In this document: piece by piece, positions 6,679 through 7,836 of the stretch | How the letters are laid out: every line of letters starts with the position of its first letter | Position numbering within the stretch: position 1 is the first letter of the stretch | From: JBFWIL01 sp050256015 | GTDB taxonomy: Bacteria; Bacteroidota; Bacteroidia; Bacteroidales; Prolixibacteraceae | Assembly: GCA_050256015.1 (NCBI GenBank) | Contig: JBFWIL010000119.1 | Span: forward strand, 1-7,836 | Length of the DNA: 7,836 nt | Direction of reading: 5' to 3' | The notes under the pieces: model-generated | The model's database searches: none | Told to the model about the DNA's origin: nothing | The model's input: the letters and a program-made list of their open reading frames with translations, nothing else | Program-made: the position numbers and the translations under genes

Positions 6679-6686
6679 CCGGAAAT
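6651..6686 (+). promoter_or_regulatory. Phased CCGG motifs and alternative hairpins in the yitT leader
   Basis: CCGG occurs at 6651, 6661, 6670 and 6679, spaced 10, 9 and 9 bases. CCGGAA (6661-6666) and TTCCGG (6668-6673) form a perfect dyad with one central base. ATTTCCGG (6666-6673) can instead pair with CCGGAAAT (6679-6686) as an 8-bp hairpin with loop ACAGA. The two pairings share the middle segment and exclude each other in RNA. The element sits 18 bases before the yitT start. It may be an operator with phased half-sites or an RNA switch; neither is shown. Confidence 0.4.
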
Positions 6687-6704
6687 GTAAGTAGATCGAA
6701 TATC

Positions 6705-7574
6705 ATGACAAACGAACACAAAAAATGGCTTAAACCAATCTTCTACGATTATCTGATCATCTCTTTCGGGATGGCCCTGTATGTGCTTTCCTGGTCTGTT
6801 TTTCTCATTCCGGCAGAAGTCACGGGAGGCGGCATCAGCGGTTTATCGGTCGTAATCTATTATGCAACCGGCCTCCCGATCTCAATCAGTTATTTTACAA
6901 TCAATGCTTTTCTGATCCTGATCGCCCTGAAAGTGCTGGGAGCCAGTTTCGGCATAAAAACCATTTTCAGCATGCTGCTGGCCACCCTGCTCTTTTCTGT
7001 AACTCCCGGACTCATCAGTCGGCCACTGATAGACGACACCTTTCTCTCTACCATACTGGGTGCGATCATGGGTGGCATCGGTATCGGCATTGTCTTTACC
7101 CGTGGAGGCAGTACCGGAGGCACCGACATCATTGCCATGATTATCAACAAGTACCGGAACATCAGTCCGGGCCGGATCATTCTCTATTGCGATGCCATCA
7201 TTATTACGTCCAGTTACCTGGTTTTTCATTCTCCGGCCAAGCTGGTTTACGGTTTTGTCCATATGTGGGTACTCTCCTATACCATTGATGCCCTGCTAAG
7301 CGGATCAAATGCTTCTGCCCAAATATTTATATTTTCAAAAAAATTTAACGAAATTGCAGACTTTATCAACCGGTATGCCGGCCGGGGTGTAACCATCATG
7401 AACGGCACCGGCTGGTATACCAAGGAAGAGGTAAAAATCGTGATGACAGTGGTCCGAAAGCGGGAGTCAAGCCTGATCTTCCGCAAGCTGAAAGAAATTG
7501 ATTCCGATGCTTTCATTACCATGGGCAGTGTAATGGGTGTTTACGGGCAGGGATTTGACCACATTAAATTTTAA
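6705..7574 (+). CDS. YitT family membrane protein with C-terminal DUF2179 domain
   Basis: This is an integral inner-membrane protein of the YitT family, whose biochemical role is not established. The product is 289 residues. Hydrophobic segments lie at about 16-36, 44-55, 62-78, 86-103, 113-132, 158-175 and 182-198. The glycine-rich family motifs are visible: PAEVTGGGISGLSVVIY (36-52) and RGGSTGGTDIIA (133-144). From about residue 205 to the end comes a soluble domain matching DUF2179 (AQIFIFSKKFNEIADFIN, RGVTIMNGTGWYTKEE, then FITMGSVMGVYGQGF), a fold related to small ligand-binding domains. The ATG at 6705 was chosen; the open frame extends to a TTG at 6645, but that codon lies in the candidate promoter box and would translate the repeat-containing leader. 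It follows the leuS terminator, so it is transcribed separately. Confidence 0.9.
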   Translation: MTNEHKKWLKPIFYDYLIISFGMALYVLSWSVFLIPAEVTGGGISGLSVVIYYATGLPISISYFTINAFLILIALKVLGASFGIKTIFSMLLATLLFSVTPGLISRPLIDDTFLSTILGAIMGGIGIGIVFTRGGSTGGTDIIAMIINKYRNISPGRIILYCDAIIITSSYLVFHSPAKLVYGFVHMWVLSYTIDALLSGSNASAQIFIFSKKFNEIADFINRYAGRGVTIMNGTGWYTKEEVKIVMTVVRKRESSLIFRKLKEIDSDAFITMGSVMGVYGQGFDHIKF

Positions 7575-7600
7575 CGGTACGGCCCGGATTGACCGATGCA

Positions 7601-7618
7601 GCAAACATAGAGGTTTGC
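7601..7618 (+). repeat. Small inverted repeat between yitT and the last gene
   Basis: GCAAAC (7601-7606) and GTTTGC (7613-7618) form a perfect 6-bp stem with loop ATAGAG, 27 bases after the yitT stop. No T run follows, so termination is doubtful. No clear TAnnTTTG box is visible in this 76-base gap, so the next gene may be read through from yitT. Confidence 0.3.
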
Positions 7619-7650
7619 GGAGTCGGTTTATGTAAAAAAAGAAGAAAAAC

Positions 7651-7836
7651 ATGAAAAAAAAATACTGGACAGCAGGCATTATTCTATTCCTGGCCGGAGG
7701 ATTCATCTGGCTGACAGTAAACAAACAGCAAAAGTCAAAGGGACAGGCTACCCCTTCAGATACCCTGGTCTGTTTGCCCATACCGGTAATGAAATTCGGA
7801 CTTCCTGTAGACTCCTTCCAGATTGAACAGTCCCGG
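7651..7836 (+). CDS. N-terminus of a membrane-anchored protein, possibly M23-type envelope peptidase (3' truncated)
   Basis: Sixty-two residues are visible before the window ends. MKKKYW is followed by a single hydrophobic segment (about 8-23, AGIILFLAGGFIWLTV), a typical uncleaved anchor or signal; there is no lipobox cysteine. A lysine/glutamine linker (NKQQKSKGQ) follows, then a proline-containing stretch ending PVMKFGLPVDSFQIEQS. The '(Y/F)G(L/I)PVDSF' phrase resembles the start of the periplasmic part of Bacteroidota M23 family peptidoglycan metallopeptidases, ahead of their LysM/OapA-like region. The catalytic part is outside the window, so this is an inference from one short motif. The start is clear: ATG after an A-rich stretch, and the only Met before the anchor. 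Confidence 0.55.
   Translation, partial: MKKKYWTAGIILFLAGGFIWLTVNKQQKSKGQATPSDTLVCLPIPVMKFGLPVDSFQIEQSR

Overview
The window looks like chromosomal housekeeping DNA from a member of the Bacteroidota, probably Bacteroidales or a near relative. The main reasons are promoters of the Bacteroidota type (TAnnTTTG -7 boxes followed by GC), a lack of clear Shine-Dalgarno sequences, and Cmk, IspH and Pfk proteins that resemble my memory of Bacteroides homologues. All genes I accept are on the + strand.

Layout. 1-326: C-terminal end of an ECF-type sigma factor, cut by the window edge. 413-820: a small double PepSY-like protein without a signal peptide. 859-1023: tRNA-His(GTG) with its own promoter and a perfect 13-bp terminator hairpin. 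1079-2672: cmk and ispH, overlapping by 11 bases behind one promoter. 2702-3785: pfkA (ATP-type 6-phosphofructokinase) behind an inverted repeat and a -7-like box. 3805-6571: leuS with its own promoter and a 17-bp perfect terminator hairpin. 6594-6704: a 5' region with phased CCGG motifs and alternative hairpins. 6705-7574: a YitT/DUF2179 membrane protein. 7651-7836: the start of a membrane-anchored protein, perhaps an M23-type envelope peptidase, running off the end.

The genes serve core functions: CMP/dCMP phosphorylation, the last step of the MEP isoprenoid pathway, committed glycolysis, and tRNA-Leu and tRNA-His supply. Promoters or terminators separate most units, so the set reads as adjacent short transcription units rather than one operon; only cmk-ispH is clearly coupled.

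I found no new defence, mobile or CRISPR-like system. The items most worth a second look are the LeuRS type, which differs from the Bacteroides enzyme I recall; the YitT leader; the cytosolic PepSY-like protein next to a sigma factor; and a recurring start-codon trap, in which longest-ORF starts for cmk, pfkA and yitT fall on or beside promoter boxes. No alignment or database search was run; family names come from motif recognition.
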